A stretch of 64,000 bases of DNA from Flavobacterium sp. W4I14 (GTDB taxonomy: Bacteria; Bacteroidota; Bacteroidia; Sphingobacteriales; Sphingobacteriaceae). The stretch is taken from assembly GCA_030817875.1 (NCBI GenBank), contig JAUSZU010000001.1, forward strand, positions 5,332,001 through 5,396,000. The letters are read 5' to 3'. How positions within the stretch are numbered: position 1 is the stretch's first letter; each line of letters opens with the position of its first letter. The translations under genes were made by a program, and so were the position numbers. The notes below the pieces were generated by a model. That model had not been told where the DNA came from. It was given only the letters and a program-made list of their open reading frames with translations, and made no database searches. Below are positions 41,445-50,861 of the stretch, piece after piece.

Positions 41445-41452
41445 TATATTTG
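41445..41452 (+). promoter_or_regulatory. Candidate -7 box of the dehydrogenase gene
   Basis: TATATTTG fits TAnnTTTG exactly and lies 20 bp upstream of the ATG at 41473. The expected TTTG at -33 is not clear (ATTAAG at about 41423), so this is a tentative call. Confidence 0.4.
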
Positions 41453-41472
41453 CCAAATTACCGAAAGAAAAA

Positions 41473-42750
41473 ATGAATACAAAAAAGCAGATTGCCATTA
41501 TTGGTTTAGGTTATGTTGGACTACCACTAGCTATCGAATTTGCTAAAAAATATAAAGTAATTGGTTTTGATACGAATGAGGAGCGGGTACGGGAGTTAAA
41601 TCAGTTAAAGGATAGAACAAATGAAGCTAATCTGGAAGATCTGAAAACTGTAATTGCTGCATCGGAGATAGGATTAACACTTAGTGCCAATTTAGCTGAC
41701 CTTGCCACCTGCACCATTTACATTGTTACCGTACCTACTCCTATTGACCAGCTCAAACGGCCAGATCTACAACCTTTGCTTTCGGCTAGTAAAATGTTGG
41801 GTGTCGTATTAAAAGTAGGTGATATCGTCATTTATGAATCTACTGTTTACCCTGGATGTACCGAAGAAGATTGTGTGCCTGTTTTAGAAAAAATTTCAGG
41901 ATTAAAATATAACATCGATTTTTTCTGTGGTTATTCCCCAGAGCGGATTAATCCTGGAGATAAAATTAATACCCTTACCAAAATTAAAAAGGTAACCTCA
42001 GGCTCTAATTCTACTATTGCTGCTGAAATCGATCAGCTTTATGCATCCATAATCACTGCTGGAACGCATTTAGCACCTAGTATTAAAGTAGCAGAAGCTT
42101 CAAAAGCCATCGAAAATGCACAACGGGATGTAAATATTTCTTTTGTAAACGAACTGGCCTTAATTTTCGATCGTATGGAGATTGATACGGCTGATGTATT
42201 GGCTGCTGCAGCTACCAAATGGAATTTCTTGAATTATAAACCGGGTTTAGTAGGTGGTCATTGTATTGGCGTAGATCCTTATTACCTGGCGCATAAATCT
42301 GAGTCTTTAGGCTACAAACCAGAAGTGATCCTATCTGGTAGAAGGGTAAATGATAATATGGGCATGTTTGTAGCCAATAAGGTGATTAAAATGTTGATAG
42401 CCCGAGATAAAGTAATTAACGGCGCTAAAGCCCTGATATTAGGTTTCGCTTTTAAAGAAAATTGTCCCGATACTCGAAATACGCGGGTAATTGATATTTA
42501 TAAGGAGCTTAAATCTTTTAGTATGCAGGTTGATGTATGCGATCCCTGGGCAAACCCAGAAGATGTGCGCACTGAATACGGCATCCAGATGATTAAAGAC
42601 GACGGATTTAAGCATTATGACGTGATTATTTTGGCTGTCGCCCATCAACGATTTTTAAATCTTGATTATGCCGGGTTTAGAGAAAGAGGGGCTATTATTT
42701 TCGATACTAAATCTTTTATTGATCGCGACTTGGTTGACGCAAGACTTTAG
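41473..42750 (+). CDS. Nucleotide sugar dehydrogenase (TviB/WbpO type)
   Basis: 425 residues. It oxidises C6 of a UDP-hexose(amine) to the uronic acid in two NAD-dependent steps. Motifs are the NAD-binding AIIGLGYVGLPLAIEF, YESTVYPGCTEE, the Lys-Asn segment KVAEASKAIENAQRDVNIS and the catalytic Cys in VGGHCIGVDPYYL. The GHCIGVDPYYL form and the YSPERINPGD segment are those of UDP-GalNAc/GlcNAc dehydrogenases (TviB, WbpO, WbpA), so the product is likely an aminohexuronic acid. The C-terminal UDP-binding domain is complete. It is a single gene, convergent with the beta-barrel gene. Confidence 0.88.
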   Translation: MNTKKQIAIIGLGYVGLPLAIEFAKKYKVIGFDTNEERVRELNQLKDRTNEANLEDLKTVIAASEIGLTLSANLADLATCTIYIVTVPTPIDQLKRPDLQPLLSASKMLGVVLKVGDIVIYESTVYPGCTEEDCVPVLEKISGLKYNIDFFCGYSPERINPGDKINTLTKIKKVTSGSNSTIAAEIDQLYASIITAGTHLAPSIKVAEASKAIENAQRDVNISFVNELALIFDRMEIDTADVLAAAATKWNFLNYKPGLVGGHCIGVDPYYLAHKSESLGYKPEVILSGRRVNDNMGMFVANKVIKMLIARDKVINGAKALILGFAFKENCPDTRNTRVIDIYKELKSFSMQVDVCDPWANPEDVRTEYGIQMIKDDGFKHYDVIILAVAHQRFLNLDYAGFRERGAIIFDTKSFIDRDLVDARL

Positions 42751-42812
42751 GAATTTAATTTCAAGTATTATATTAATTTCATAGCTTTTAAAGTAATTAA
42801 TTACTGATTTAG

Positions 42813-43475
42813 CTAGTTTTTCCTACTGATTTGAAATTGTAATCCGGCTGAGATGGGGTTAAGTAAACTTTCTAGTTTATTATAGGTGTTTACGGTTCTA
42901 GATGCTCCATTTGGGTCAGAAATATCTTGTCTTTCGTATGAAAAATAAAAGTCTAAATTGCTTTCAGCAAATAAAAGTAATTGCGGAATAATACTTACTT
43001 TTAGTCCAATTACTGGAGATACTACCAAGCCGCTCTTGGAAACATCAGCATTTCTATTGATTACAGCAGCTGCGTTTGGTTGTAGTTGACCCGTAAATCG
43101 ATTAGAGCGATAACCTAAGTCAAACGCGAAGTAAGGTTGAACCCTTGAGTAGGTAAAGTTTTTTTCAAAACCGATTTTAAAGCTATAATCTGTAACAGTG
43201 CCATTGGCCGTTTCATAATTATGATCAAATTTTATGGCGTCTTTAAAATAATTTCCGTGTATTCTGTAGCTGATCTGGTTGTCGTTAAATTTAACCATTA
43301 TACCATTTCCGTAAGTATTGATATAATCTTGTGCACTAGTCTGATTAAGAATTTTGGGCATTTGCATCGTGCTGAATGCTTTTATCCCAACTGAATAATT
43401 ATAATCAGATGCGCTTTGAGCTTTAAGAGCAGAAGAAATTGATAATAAAGATAAAACCAGTAAAATTCTATTCAT
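42813..43475 (-). CDS. Secreted outer-membrane beta-barrel-like protein
   Basis: 220 residues from the ATG at 43475, which opens a signal peptide (MNRILLVLSLLSISSALKA); a longer in-frame start at 43553 is less likely. The mature protein is composed of amphipathic beta strands (YSFKIGFEKNFTYSRVQPYF, AFDLGYRSNRF, SGLVVSPVIGLKVSII, LFAESNLDFYFSY) ending with GLQFQISRKN, as in OmpA/OmpW-sized barrels. I cannot assign a named family. It is the only minus-strand gene inside the polysaccharide island. Confidence 0.65.
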   Translation of the reverse strand: MNRILLVLSLLSISSALKAQSASDYNYSVGIKAFSTMQMPKILNQTSAQDYINTYGNGIMVKFNDNQISYRIHGNYFKDAIKFDHNYETANGTVTDYSFKIGFEKNFTYSRVQPYFAFDLGYRSNRFTGQLQPNAAAVINRNADVSKSGLVVSPVIGLKVSIIPQLLLFAESNLDFYFSYERQDISDPNGASRTVNTYNKLESLLNPISAGLQFQISRKN

Positions 43476-43770
43476 AATGTTAATAAATGTGATAATAGGA
43501 TGTTGTAAAAATAGAAATAATTCTGAATTATTAAGAGAAATAGTAAGGCTCATTAATTTATTTTATTTTGAGCATAAATACTTTATTATCAATTATTTAA
43601 CATTATTTCAGGTTTGCTATAGCTGGATGTTGTTCGAATTGATTATCGTTTAACCCTAAATGCCATGTATAGGTATGGCTTACTAAAAATTCTGCCGTCC
43701 AAAGAAACACTGCTTTTTTACAAAAGAATTATTATGTATGTTTGCATGCTCAAAATCTATGAAATAATAT

Positions 43771-44907
43771 ATGAAGGTTGCCCTTATTACTGGCGTTACC
43801 GGACAAGACGGTGCTTATCTGGCAGAATTTCTGCTCAAAAAGGGCTATTTTGTTCATGGTATTAAAAGACGTTCATCTCTCTTTAACACCGATCGTATTG
43901 ATCATCTGTATCAGGATCAACATGAGCAAAATGTAAATTTTAAATTGCATTATGGTGATCTGACAGATTCTACCAACCTCATCCGAATTATACAAGAGAC
44001 ACAACCCGATGAGATTTATAATCTCGCCGCCATGAGCCACGTTCATGTGAGTTTCGAGATGCCAGAATACACTGCAAATGCGGATGGGATTGGAACATTA
44101 CGTTTGCTCGAAGCGATTAGAATTTTGGGGTTAAATCAAAAAACAAAAATTTATCAGGCTTCAACCTCAGAGTTATATGGTTTAGTACAGGCAGTTCCAC
44201 AAAGTGAGACAACTCCTTTTTATCCTCGTTCGCCTTATGCTGTGGCCAAAATGTATGCTTATTGGATTACAGTTAACTATCGTGAAGCTTACGGCATATT
44301 TGCCTGTAATGGAATTTTATTTAACCACGAAAGTCCCTTAAGAGGAGAAACCTTTGTAACCCGTAAAATTACGCGAGCAGCAGCAAAGATTGCCTTAGGT
44401 TTGCAAACCTGTTTATACCTGGGTAACCTATCGGCTCAGCGCGATTGGGGACATGCAAAAGATTATATTGAAGCCATGTGGCTAATTTTGCAGCAAGAAA
44501 AACCAGAGGATTTCGTTATAGCGACAGGCGTTACCACTACTGTACGTGATTTTGTTAAGATGAGCTTTGCTGAATTGGGCATTGAGATCGAATTTTCAGG
44601 AAAAGAGGAAAATGAGAAGGGTGTAATCATCGGTTTGGATGTGGATGTGGTTAGTGGTTTAGGCTTAGATCCAGAAAAACTGTTTTTGGGAAGCACAATC
44701 GTAAAAGTAGATCCTAAATATTTCAGACCGACAGAAGTTGACCTTTTATTAGGCGATCCTACAAAATCTAAAACTCAATTGGGCTGGCAACCCAAATACG
44801 ACCTGCCTGCACTCGTGAAAGACATGGTGATTTCTGATCTGCATTTGATGAAAAAGGATGAATACCTTCGTCAGGGAGGATTTGAAACCTTAAACTATTT
44901 TGAATAA
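43771..44907 (+). CDS. gmd: GDP-mannose 4,6-dehydratase
   Basis: 378 residues. It converts GDP-mannose to GDP-4-keto-6-deoxymannose, using NADP. Motifs are GVTGQDGAYLAEFL, GIKRRSSLFNTDRIDHL (the RR-x-S NADP phosphate site), YGDLTDSTNL, ASTSELYG with the catalytic Ser/Glu, and SPYAVAKMYA with Tyr-x-x-x-Lys. FNHESPLRGETFVTRKI confirms Gmd. The usual partner fcl (GDP-fucose synthase) is not in this window, so the end product could be GDP-fucose, GDP-rhamnose or GDP-perosamine from genes elsewhere. It is 29 bp before the Wza-like gene. Confidence 0.97.
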   Translation: MKVALITGVTGQDGAYLAEFLLKKGYFVHGIKRRSSLFNTDRIDHLYQDQHEQNVNFKLHYGDLTDSTNLIRIIQETQPDEIYNLAAMSHVHVSFEMPEYTANADGIGTLRLLEAIRILGLNQKTKIYQASTSELYGLVQAVPQSETTPFYPRSPYAVAKMYAYWITVNYREAYGIFACNGILFNHESPLRGETFVTRKITRAAAKIALGLQTCLYLGNLSAQRDWGHAKDYIEAMWLILQQEKPEDFVIATGVTTTVRDFVKMSFAELGIEIEFSGKEENEKGVIIGLDVDVVSGLGLDPEKLFLGSTIVKVDPKYFRPTEVDLLLGDPTKSKTQLGWQPKYDLPALVKDMVISDLHLMKKDEYLRQGGFETLNYFE

Positions 44908-44936
44908 TATTACCTACCCGATTATTTCGGAAACCT

Positions 44937-47402
44937 ATGAAACAAAGCATTAAATTATTTCTATCCCTTATTGTTCTCAGTCTATTTATTCATCTTCAAT
45001 CTGTTGCACAAAATTATTCAAATGTGAAGGTTGATGAATTATCAGATGCCCAAATTTTGCAGATGATTCAAAAGGCAGAGTCTGCTGGTTACAATGATTC
45101 TCAGTTGGAGCAAATGGCTGCTGCTCAAGGCATGAAAGCCGATGAAGTTCAGAAATTGAGGGCACGTGTGGCTAAAGTACGAAAACAGGGCTCAGCCGTT
45201 CAAGTTGAACAACAGCAAATTGTAACTGGTAGAGAAATGAGCGAAACTACTGCAGGTGGCGAGATCAATAACGAAAAAAAAGAAGGAGACAGCGAAATTG
45301 GGCCAAAAATATTTGGTTCAGAGCTCTTTAGAAATGGGAACATCACTTTCGAACCCAACCTAAGAATGGCTACCCCAAAAGGTTATGTAATTGGTCCTGA
45401 TGATAAATTGATCGTTGATCTCACAGGCGATAACGAAGCCAGTTACAATTTAGAGGTAAGCCCGGAAGGTATAATCAACCTACAATATGTTGGGCGCATT
45501 GCTGTTGGTGGATTAACCATTGATCAAGCTACTTCCAAAATTCGTACAGCGATGGGAAAAACTTATCCAGCTTTAAGATCAGGACGAACTAATCTAGCCA
45601 TTAATCTGGGAAATATTCGGAGTATTAAGGTGATTATGACTGGTTACGTTACAAAACCAGGCACTTACACTTTACCTTCATTGGCTACGGTTTATAATGC
45701 ATTATATGCATCGGGGGGGCCAGCTCAGAACGGCTCGTTTCGAAAAATTCAGATTATTCGAAATAATAAGGTCATTGCTACTTTAGATGTTTATAATTTT
45801 TTATTAAAAGGTATTCAGCAGACAAATATTCGTTTACAGGATCAGGATGTGATTAATGTACCGGTATACGATGATCGGGTGGAAGTTAGCGGGGAAGTGA
45901 AAAGGGCCGCACTTTACGAGGTGGTAAAAGGCGAAACCTTGAAGGATGTGATCGATTTTGCGGGTGGCTTCACTACCCAAGCTTATACTGCCAAGATCAA
46001 AGCTTTTCAAAATACGGATCGTGATCGTAAAATTAACGATATCGCATCAGCTGATTTCTCAAGTTATATACCTAAAAATGGCGATAAGTATGTAGTGGAA
46101 GCTATTTTGGGGCGTTTTGCTAATCGCGTTGAGATTTTAGGATCGGTATTTAGACCCGGTGTTTATGAGTTAGATCAAGGCTTAACGCTTCGGGGCCTTA
46201 TTAACAAAGCTGATGGTTTGACAGAAGATGCCTTTTTAAATCGCGGATATATTAATCGTTTAAATCCAGATAACACACAAGCACTTATTTCGTTTGATGT
46301 AGCTAAGATTATTGCCGGTACACAAGCTGATATTACACTACAACGAGAAGATAAAATTACCATCTCATCTATTTTTGACTTAAGAGATGAATACCAGGTG
46401 AGTATTCAGGGTGAAGTTCGTGTGCCAGGAAGCTTTCAATATGCAGATGGTATGACCTTAGAATCTGTGATTCAATTGGCCGGAGGCTTTAAAGAAGGTG
46501 CCACACCGAATAGAATTGAGATATCAAGAAGGGTTAGAAACAGCGAAGCTACTTCGCCTACAGCGCAAACTGCTGAAGTTTTTATCGTGAATGTTAATGA
46601 GGCTTTGAAGCTGGAGGGTGAGCCCTTTGTAATTAAACCCTTTGACATTGTATCTGTAAGAAATGCAGAAGGATATGCGATACAGAAGCAGGTTAAATTG
46701 GAGGGTGAGGTAGTATATCCTGGGATCTACACTATTGTGAATAAAAACGAACGGATTTCTGACCTCATTCGTCGTGCGGGTGGCTTAACTTCATCTGCTT
46801 ATGCTGATGGAGCATCATTAAAAAGGCCCGGCGCAGAAAAGGTAAATCCTAAAGATAAAAACGCAATTAATAACAAAGAGGAAGAGGATAAAAAATTCTT
46901 AAATCTTAAAAGAGCGCAAGAAGCTGGTGCTAGGGACACGGTCGCCGCAGAAATTGAGCAAAAATTGATTCAGAGTGATTTGGTAGGAATTAATTTAGAA
47001 AGAATTTTAAAAGAGCCACTTTCTAAATTCGATCTCATCGTATTGGATGGTGATATTATTCGAGTGCCACGCACGCTGCAAACGGTTAAGGTAACCGGAG
47101 AGGTTTTAAATCCCAATAGCATTGTTTATTTGCCAGGAAAAAGTTTAAAACAATATATTAATGGTGCCGGTGGATTTACAGACAATGCTCGAAGAGGTGG
47201 GGTATACGTTAAATATGCAAATGGAGCAGCAGCAGGGGTAAGTAAGTTTTTGTTCTTTAATAATAACCCAGTCATAAAACCTGGTGCGGAAATATTAGTT
47301 CCTAAAAGAGCTCAGAAAGAAAGGTTATCTGCGCAAAGCTGGATTGGAATCGGAACAGCAGTAGCATCCCTTGGAGCTATCATAGTTAGTCTATTACGTT
47401 GA
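44937..47402 (+). CDS. Wza-like polysaccharide export protein with SLBB domains
   Basis: 821 residues with a signal peptide (MKQSIKLFLSLIVLSLFIHLQSVAQ). An N-terminal helical region (DAQILQMIQKAESAGYN) precedes a PES/Poly_export domain (YVIGPDDKLIVDLTGDNEAS, QYVGRIAVGGLTIDQATSKI). Then come about six SLBB beta-grasp domains, each recognisable by a V-x-x-x-G-E-V-x-x-P-G-x-Y/F type strand (VSIQGEVRVPGSFQYADG, VKLEGEVVYPGIYTI, VKVTGEVLNPNSIVYLPG). A C-terminal hydrophobic helix ends the protein. It forms the outer-membrane or periplasmic export channel for the polysaccharide. A run of seven G lies at 45713-45719. Confidence 0.92.
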   Translation: MKQSIKLFLSLIVLSLFIHLQSVAQNYSNVKVDELSDAQILQMIQKAESAGYNDSQLEQMAAAQGMKADEVQKLRARVAKVRKQGSAVQVEQQQIVTGREMSETTAGGEINNEKKEGDSEIGPKIFGSELFRNGNITFEPNLRMATPKGYVIGPDDKLIVDLTGDNEASYNLEVSPEGIINLQYVGRIAVGGLTIDQATSKIRTAMGKTYPALRSGRTNLAINLGNIRSIKVIMTGYVTKPGTYTLPSLATVYNALYASGGPAQNGSFRKIQIIRNNKVIATLDVYNFLLKGIQQTNIRLQDQDVINVPVYDDRVEVSGEVKRAALYEVVKGETLKDVIDFAGGFTTQAYTAKIKAFQNTDRDRKINDIASADFSSYIPKNGDKYVVEAILGRFANRVEILGSVFRPGVYELDQGLTLRGLINKADGLTEDAFLNRGYINRLNPDNTQALISFDVAKIIAGTQADITLQREDKITISSIFDLRDEYQVSIQGEVRVPGSFQYADGMTLESVIQLAGGFKEGATPNRIEISRRVRNSEATSPTAQTAEVFIVNVNEALKLEGEPFVIKPFDIVSVRNAEGYAIQKQVKLEGEVVYPGIYTIVNKNERISDLIRRAGGLTSSAYADGASLKRPGAEKVNPKDKNAINNKEEEDKKFLNLKRAQEAGARDTVAAEIEQKLIQSDLVGINLERILKEPLSKFDLIVLDGDIIRVPRTLQTVKVTGEVLNPNSIVYLPGKSLKQYINGAGGFTDNARRGGVYVKYANGAAAGVSKFLFFNNNPVIKPGAEILVPKRAQKERLSAQSWIGIGTAVASLGAIIVSLLR

Positions 47403-47424
47403 TAAAAAATAAGAGGATATTATC

Positions 47425-48510
47425 ATGACTAACGAAAGTCAACAAATTAATACTGGAGAAGTAAACTTAAAAGAACTTATCCTTAAAATACGAGAATGGT
47501 GGAATTATCTTGTTTCAAAATGGTTTATTATTTTGCTTTCAGGACTTGTTGGAGGAGTTTTAGGGTTTTGTTATACATTTACTAAAAAACCGATATACAC
47601 TGCAACTACCACTTTTGTATTAGAAGATGAAAAGTCTGGTGGCGGCTTAGGAAATTTAATGGGACTGGCATCTGTAGCTGGGGTGGATTTAGGAGGAACA
47701 GGGGGGGGCATCTTTCAAGGAGATAATATTCTCCAGCTTTATAAATCAAGGACCATGATTCAAAAGACTTTGCTAACAAAGGTTGTTGATAATGGACAAC
47801 CGCAGCTATTGGTTGATCGATATATCTTGATCAATAAATTGAAGGAAGATTGGAAGAATAAACCCAAACTACTGGCCTTGAATTTTTCAAATTTATTAGA
47901 TCAGAAAGCGGATAAAGATCGTCGAATTGCAGATAGTCTGTTAAGAGATATCGTTAATGATATTGATAAAGATTACTTAGTGGTCTCAAAGCCAGATAAA
48001 AAGGTTAGTACTATTCAAGTAGATGTAAAATCTAAGGATGAATTTTTTGCTAAGGCTTTTAACGACGAATTGGTGAAAAATGTCAATGACTTTTATATAA
48101 CTACTAAAACAAAAAAGACTACTCAAAATGTAAAGATTTTACAGCAAAAGGCAGATTCTGTAAGAGCGGTAATGAATGGGGAAATATATACAGCCACTGC
48201 TGTTTTGGATGCTACTCCCAATTTGAATCCAACACGTCAGGTTCAACGGGTTGCTCCTGCGCAAAAGGCACAGTTTTCTGCTGAAACAAATAAAGCAATT
48301 TTAGGTGAGATGGTTAAAAACTTAGAGATGACTAAAATGTCGTTACTTAGAGAGGCTCCACTTATACAGGTGATTGACCAACCTATTTTCCCATTAAGGA
48401 AGGATAAATTAGGCAAGGCAAAGGCAATCGTTATCGGAGGAATTTTGGCGGGGTTTCTAATCTGCTTCTTGTTAATTTTTAAAAGAACTTTAAAACTTAT
48501 TCTAAGCTAA
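47425..48510 (+). CDS. Wzz/GumC-like chain-length determinant protein
   Basis: 361 residues. A first transmembrane helix at about 37-58 (WFIILLSGLVGGVLGFCYTF), a periplasmic region with the VLEDEKSGGGLGNLMGLASV loop and long helices, the conserved P-rich stretch before a second helix (LIQVIDQPIFPLRKDKLGKA), and the helix VIGGILAGFLICFLLIF. There is no C-terminal tyrosine kinase domain. It controls polymer length with the Wza-like protein encoded 22 bp upstream. A G8 tract at 47701-47708 encodes GGG and could slip. Confidence 0.9.
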   Translation: MTNESQQINTGEVNLKELILKIREWWNYLVSKWFIILLSGLVGGVLGFCYTFTKKPIYTATTTFVLEDEKSGGGLGNLMGLASVAGVDLGGTGGGIFQGDNILQLYKSRTMIQKTLLTKVVDNGQPQLLVDRYILINKLKEDWKNKPKLLALNFSNLLDQKADKDRRIADSLLRDIVNDIDKDYLVVSKPDKKVSTIQVDVKSKDEFFAKAFNDELVKNVNDFYITTKTKKTTQNVKILQQKADSVRAVMNGEIYTATAVLDATPNLNPTRQVQRVAPAQKAQFSAETNKAILGEMVKNLEMTKMSLLREAPLIQVIDQPIFPLRKDKLGKAKAIVIGGILAGFLICFLLIFKRTLKLILS

Positions 48511-48515
48511 CCTGA

Positions 48516-49703
48516 ATGGATATATTAAATTTAATAGGTCGTAAAAATGAACTTTTTAGTGATGATATCAATCGTTACGAAAAAGAATTAGCCCGGGAAG
48601 TCAGCGGTTCACGATTTTTGGTGATTGGTGGCGCAGGTTCAATAGGCCAGGCGGTTACTAAAGAAATTTTTAAGCGGCATCCACTTAAACTCCATGTGGT
48701 TGATATAAGTGAGAATAATATGGTGGAGTTGGTGCGTGATATCAGAAGCTCATTTGGCTATATTGATGGCGATTTTCAAACTTTTGCTCTGGATATTGGA
48801 TCTATTGAATATGATGCGTTTATAGCGGCAGATGGTAAATATGATTATGTATTAAATTTATCCGCATTAAAACATGTTAGAAGTGAGAAAGATCCTTTTA
48901 CATTGATGAGAATGATTGATGTAAATATTTTTAATACTGAAAAAACTATTAATCAATCTATACTAAAAGGTGCAAAAAAATATTTTTGTGTATCTACAGA
49001 TAAAGCAGCGAACCCTGTTAACATGATGGGCGCATCTAAGCGCATTATGGAAATGTTTTTAATGCGCAAAAGTCAGGAAATAGCTATTTCTACAGCGCGT
49101 TTTGCAAATGTTGCATTTTCAGACGGCTCCTTGCTGCATGGTTTTAATCAACGTATTCAGAAGAGGCAGCCAATAGTTGCCCCGAATGATATTAAACGAT
49201 ATTTCGTTATACCTAAAGAATCTGGTGAACTTTGTTTAATGTCTTGTATTTTTGGTGAGAATAGAGATGTCTTTTTTCCTAAATTAAGTGAGCACCTACA
49301 TTTAATCACTTTCGCAGATATTGCCATCAAATTTTTAAATAATTTAGGTTATGAACCTCATCTGTGTGCTACAGAGGAAGAAGCCCGAAGGCTGATGGCA
49401 TCTTTGCCAGAGCAGGGTAAATGGCCTTGTTTGTTTACAGCTAGTGACACCACAGGAGAAAAAGACTTTGAAGAGTTTTTTACTTCGAATGAAAAGCTCG
49501 ACATGGAAAGGTTTACCAATTTGGGTGTAATTAAACACGATCCAATATTTGATAGGGAACAGCTGGATTACTTCACAAACAAGATTGCTGCTTATAAAAA
49601 TGATAGGAAGTGGTTAAAGGAAGATATCGTATCGCTATTTCACGATATGATTCCTGATTTCGGACATAAAGAAACCGGTAAATATTTAGATGCAAAAATG
49701 TAG
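48516..49703 (+). CDS. UDP-GlcNAc 4,6-dehydratase-like protein (CapD/PglF type; LegB role)
   Basis: 395 residues of the polysaccharide_synt_2/CapD family, without the N-terminal membrane domain of PglF. The Rossmann motif is FLVIGGAGSIGQAVTKEIF, the nucleotide loop VVDISENNMVELVRDIRS, and the active-site region is STDKAANPVNMMGASKR, in which the SDR Tyr is replaced by Met as is normal for this family. Further on RFANVAFSDGSLLHGFNQR is conserved. It makes a 4-keto-6-deoxy-HexNAc nucleotide. Its position next to LegC and neuBCA indicates the first committed step of legionaminic acid synthesis. The nucleotide carrier, UDP or GDP, cannot be told from sequence. Confidence 0.85.
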   Translation: MDILNLIGRKNELFSDDINRYEKELAREVSGSRFLVIGGAGSIGQAVTKEIFKRHPLKLHVVDISENNMVELVRDIRSSFGYIDGDFQTFALDIGSIEYDAFIAADGKYDYVLNLSALKHVRSEKDPFTLMRMIDVNIFNTEKTINQSILKGAKKYFCVSTDKAANPVNMMGASKRIMEMFLMRKSQEIAISTARFANVAFSDGSLLHGFNQRIQKRQPIVAPNDIKRYFVIPKESGELCLMSCIFGENRDVFFPKLSEHLHLITFADIAIKFLNNLGYEPHLCATEEEARRLMASLPEQGKWPCLFTASDTTGEKDFEEFFTSNEKLDMERFTNLGVIKHDPIFDREQLDYFTNKIAAYKNDRKWLKEDIVSLFHDMIPDFGHKETGKYLDAKM

Positions 49704-49708
49704 TTTGA

Positions 49709-50857
49709 ATGGTAGATAAATATCAAAAATTTGTTGATTTCGTAAAGGAAAAATATCCTAACAAAGCTTTTGTTGCATTACATGAACCAGTTTTCATAGG
49801 AAACGAACGAGAATATGTTATGGATGCAATTGATTCAACCTTCGTGTCATCGGTTGGAGCATATGTGAATAGATTTGAAGAGATGATGGCAGAGATTACA
49901 GGTGCAAAACACGCAATTGCTATTGTAAACGGAACCAATGCCTTGCATTTGGCCCTCCTGCTGGCCAATGTCAAACCTGGTGATGAAGTTATTTCTCAAG
50001 CATTAACCTTCATTGCAACCGCAAACGCGATTAGCTATATCGGAGCACTTCCTGTATTTGTGGACGTTGATAAGGATACATTAGGAATGTCTCCAAAGGC
50101 ACTTAATCGCTTTTTGGAAGCGAATGCAGAATTAAAAGATAATGTAGCCTATAATAAAAAAACAGGAAAACGTATTGCCGCCTGTGTTCCCATGCATACT
50201 TTTGGTTTCCCTTGCCGAATTGATGAGATTGCAGAAATATGTGCTAAATGGAATATTACATTAGTAGAAGATTCAGCAGAGTCATTAGGTAGCTATTACA
50301 AAGAGAAACATACAGGTGTTTTCGGGAGATTAGGCGTTTTCAGCTTCAATGGGAATAAAACAGTAACTTGTGGTGGTGGTGGTGCAATTATTACCAACGA
50401 TGATGAGATTGCTAAAAGAGCGAAACATTTAAGTACACAGGCAAAAGTTCCACATAAATGGGAATTCGTTCATGATGAGATTGGCTTTAATTATCGAATG
50501 CCAAATCTTAATGCGGCATTAGCTTGTGCGCAATTAGAGCAATTGGAGCGCTTTGTAAAAAATAAACGAACGTTATCGTTAGAATATAAAGAGGTTTTTA
50601 GTCAACTTGGAATCTCATTTGTTGAAGAACCTGAAAAGACTAAAGCTAATTATTGGCTCAATGCTATTATTCTTTCTAACCAGAGCGAAAGGGATTCCTT
50701 CCTGGCTTTTACGAATAGCAATGGCGTAATGACCAGACCCATATGGGAACTGATGAGCCGATTACCAATGTTTAAAAACTGTCAAACTGATGGTCTGGAA
50801 AATAGCTTGTGGTTAGTAGATAGGGTGGTAAATATTCCTAGTGGTTTCAGGTTATAA
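49709..50857 (+). CDS. legC: LegC family aminotransferase (DegT/DnrJ/EryC1)
   Basis: 382 residues. PLP-dependent aminotransferase that places the 4-amino group on the 4-keto sugar made by the gene upstream. The Schiff-base Lys217 is in FSFNGNKTVTCGGGGAIIT. GTNALHLALLLANVKPGDEV and VPMHTFGFPCRIDEI are typical LegC stretches, and EDSAESLGSYYKEKHTG carries the PLP-binding Asp and the Ser. The start is 5 bp after the dehydratase stop. Full length, no defects seen. Confidence 0.92.
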   Translation: MVDKYQKFVDFVKEKYPNKAFVALHEPVFIGNEREYVMDAIDSTFVSSVGAYVNRFEEMMAEITGAKHAIAIVNGTNALHLALLLANVKPGDEVISQALTFIATANAISYIGALPVFVDVDKDTLGMSPKALNRFLEANAELKDNVAYNKKTGKRIAACVPMHTFGFPCRIDEIAEICAKWNITLVEDSAESLGSYYKEKHTGVFGRLGVFSFNGNKTVTCGGGGAIITNDDEIAKRAKHLSTQAKVPHKWEFVHDEIGFNYRMPNLNAALACAQLEQLERFVKNKRTLSLEYKEVFSQLGISFVEEPEKTKANYWLNAIILSNQSERDSFLAFTNSNGVMTRPIWELMSRLPMFKNCQTDGLENSLWLVDRVVNIPSGFRL

Positions 50858-50861
50858 ACGT

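Noticed and set aside
43665..43865. 66-codon plus-strand frame overlapping the gmd start
   Set aside because: It is a shifted reading of the gmd 5' end and its leader.
43771..44907. A complete GDP-fucose pathway
   Set aside because: Only gmd is present; no fcl-type epimerase/reductase is seen in the window, so the final sugar cannot be named.
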